Source of the DNA: Methanobrevibacter ruminantium
GTDB lineage: Archaea > Methanobacteriota > Methanobacteria > Methanobacteriales > Methanobacteriaceae
Assembly: GCA_004553595.1 (NCBI GenBank)
Contig: SFKZ01000004.1
Location: 62,001 to 126,000, forward strand
Reading direction: 5' to 3'
Length of the DNA: 64,000 bases
Shown here: piece after piece, positions 63,394 through 64,000 of the stretch
Layout of the letters: every line of letters begins with the position of its first letter
How positions within the stretch are numbered: the first letter of the stretch is position 1
The notes under the pieces: generated by a model
The model's database searches: none
Told to the model about the DNA's origin: nothing
The model's input: the letters and a program-made list of their open reading frames with translations, nothing else
Program-made: the position numbers and the translations under genes

Positions 63394-64000
63394 TTAAGCT
63401 TTGTCCCCAAGAACTAATTTAGGGAAAATACATAAACTTTTAAGTTCATCTAATAATAATTTGAATGCATATGAGATTTCAACAGGATAAGTTTCGCTGT
63501 CGCCACAAATTGGGCAATACATCTTACGTTTATTCTTATCGTATACTGCTAACATTCCACATTCATTACATACAACTGCTTCGTATTTGTCAGATTCATC
63601 TAATAATCTTTCTTTCAATGCAAGAGCAGCACCATGAGCAATAAGACAGTCTCTTTCCATTTCTCCGAACCTGAGACCACCTTCACGTGCTCTACCTTCA
63701 GTTGGTTGTCTTGTAAGCACTTGTACTGGACCAGTGGAACGTGCGTAAACCTTATCAGTTGTCATGTGGTGTAATTTTTGGTAATATGCAACACCTACAA
63801 AGATTTCAGCTTCAATACGTTCACCGGTTACACCATTGTACAATGATTCACATCCTGCTGATTCAAAACCGTTCTCTTTAAGAGCACGTTTGATTTCACC
63901 TTCAACAGTATCATTGAATGGAGTACCGTCCATACGGTGTCCTTCCATACATCCTGCTTTACCAGCTACCATTTCCAATACTTGTCCAACAGACATCCTT
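63394..64000 (-). CDS. rpoB: DNA-directed RNA polymerase subunit B' (C-terminal part, truncated by the window edge)
   Basis: The last ~200 residues of the second largest subunit; the frame is open to the window edge. Features are SVGQVLEMVAGKAGCMEGHRMDGTPFND, the switch region KLHHMTTDKVYARSTGPVQVLTRQPTEGRAREGGLRFGEMERD and the C-terminal zinc motif CNECGMLA...CPICG. The cluster order B-A1-A2 matches euryarchaea with A split. Whether B is also split (B''/B') cannot be seen from this fragment. 47 bases separate it from the rpoA1 start. Confidence 0.96.
   Translation of the reverse strand, partial: RMSVGQVLEMVAGKAGCMEGHRMDGTPFNDTVEGEIKRALKENGFESAGCESLYNGVTGERIEAEIFVGVAYYQKLHHMTTDKVYARSTGPVQVLTRQPTEGRAREGGLRFGEMERDCLIAHGAALALKERLLDESDKYEAVVCNECGMLAVYDKNKRKMYCPICGDSETYPVEISYAFKLLLDELKSLCIFPKLVLGDKA

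Overview
The window is a 64 kb piece of a methanogen chromosome, very probably a Methanobrevibacter (order Methanobacteriales). The evidence is as follows. It carries archaeal information-processing genes (split RNA polymerase A'/A'', aEF1A, aEF2, L30e, archaeal NusA, Nob1, diphthine synthase, Trm5). It carries a run of methanogenesis marker genes (mmp17, 15, 5, 6, 3 and mmp2). A predicted pseudomurein-binding surface protein is present. Intergenic DNA is extremely AT-rich, with oligo-T terminators and TATA-type promoters. No rRNA, CRISPR array, transposase, phage or plasmid gene was seen; one tRNA gene (Ser, anticodon TGA) was found.

Layout. 1-5.3 kb: partial MATE transporter, a pair of unknown paralogous proteins, an M48 metalloprotease and a thioesterase. 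5.4-9.9 kb: sugar acetyltransferase-like protein, NADP-glutamate dehydrogenase with an NrpR-type operator far upstream, a CARF-HTH-like regulator with a structured leader, and a queuosine-precursor-type transporter. 9.9-12.4 kb: gene-poor DNA with three candidate structured RNAs around a 77-aa protein gene and dph5. 12.4-17.4 kb: flavodoxin-like Fe-S protein, aldo/keto reductase-ferredoxin, Trm5, cupin, MtnA. 17.6-23.4 kb: nifB, then the mmp3-6-5-15-17 operon (all minus strand). 23.6-26 kb: polar amino acid ABC transporter. 26.5-30.2 kb: mmp2, a DUF2117-type protein with an acidic repeat tail, Nob1. 30.4-36.3 kb: moaB, pyrE, PRC-barrel protein, Na+/solute symporter with a 37-aa accessory protein, aryl-CoA ligase plus ACT protein. 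36.6-41.3 kb: carAB. 41.7-46.3 kb: a block of unrecognised membrane, coiled-coil and zinc-ribbon proteins, including the predicted pseudomurein-binding protein. 46.4-50.6 kb: RimI, UPF0146, a Ca2+-type P-ATPase and an adjacent 36-aa membrane peptide. 51.1-64 kb: tRNA-Ser, then the archaeal rpo/str cluster read leftward: rpoB(partial)-rpoA1-rpoA2-rpl30e-nusA-rps12-rps7-fusA-tuf-rps10.

How genes work together. The mmp operon and nifB probably serve methyl-coenzyme M reductase activation, which uses complex Fe-S clusters of the kind NifB makes. Dph5 modifies the histidine of the aEF2 encoded in the same window. CarAB and PyrE serve pyrimidine synthesis. GdhA, its NrpR-like operator and the amino-acid ABC system concern nitrogen supply. 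The aryl-CoA ligase and ACT protein fit salvage of aryl acids into aromatic amino acids.

Most promising unexplained items: the repeat-built N-terminal extension of RpoA''; the three candidate RNAs at 10.6-12.3 kb; the hairpin leader of the CARF-like regulator; an apparent ATT start codon in the M48 protease; and two tiny membrane proteins next to transporters. All functional calls are by reading motifs; no database search was run.
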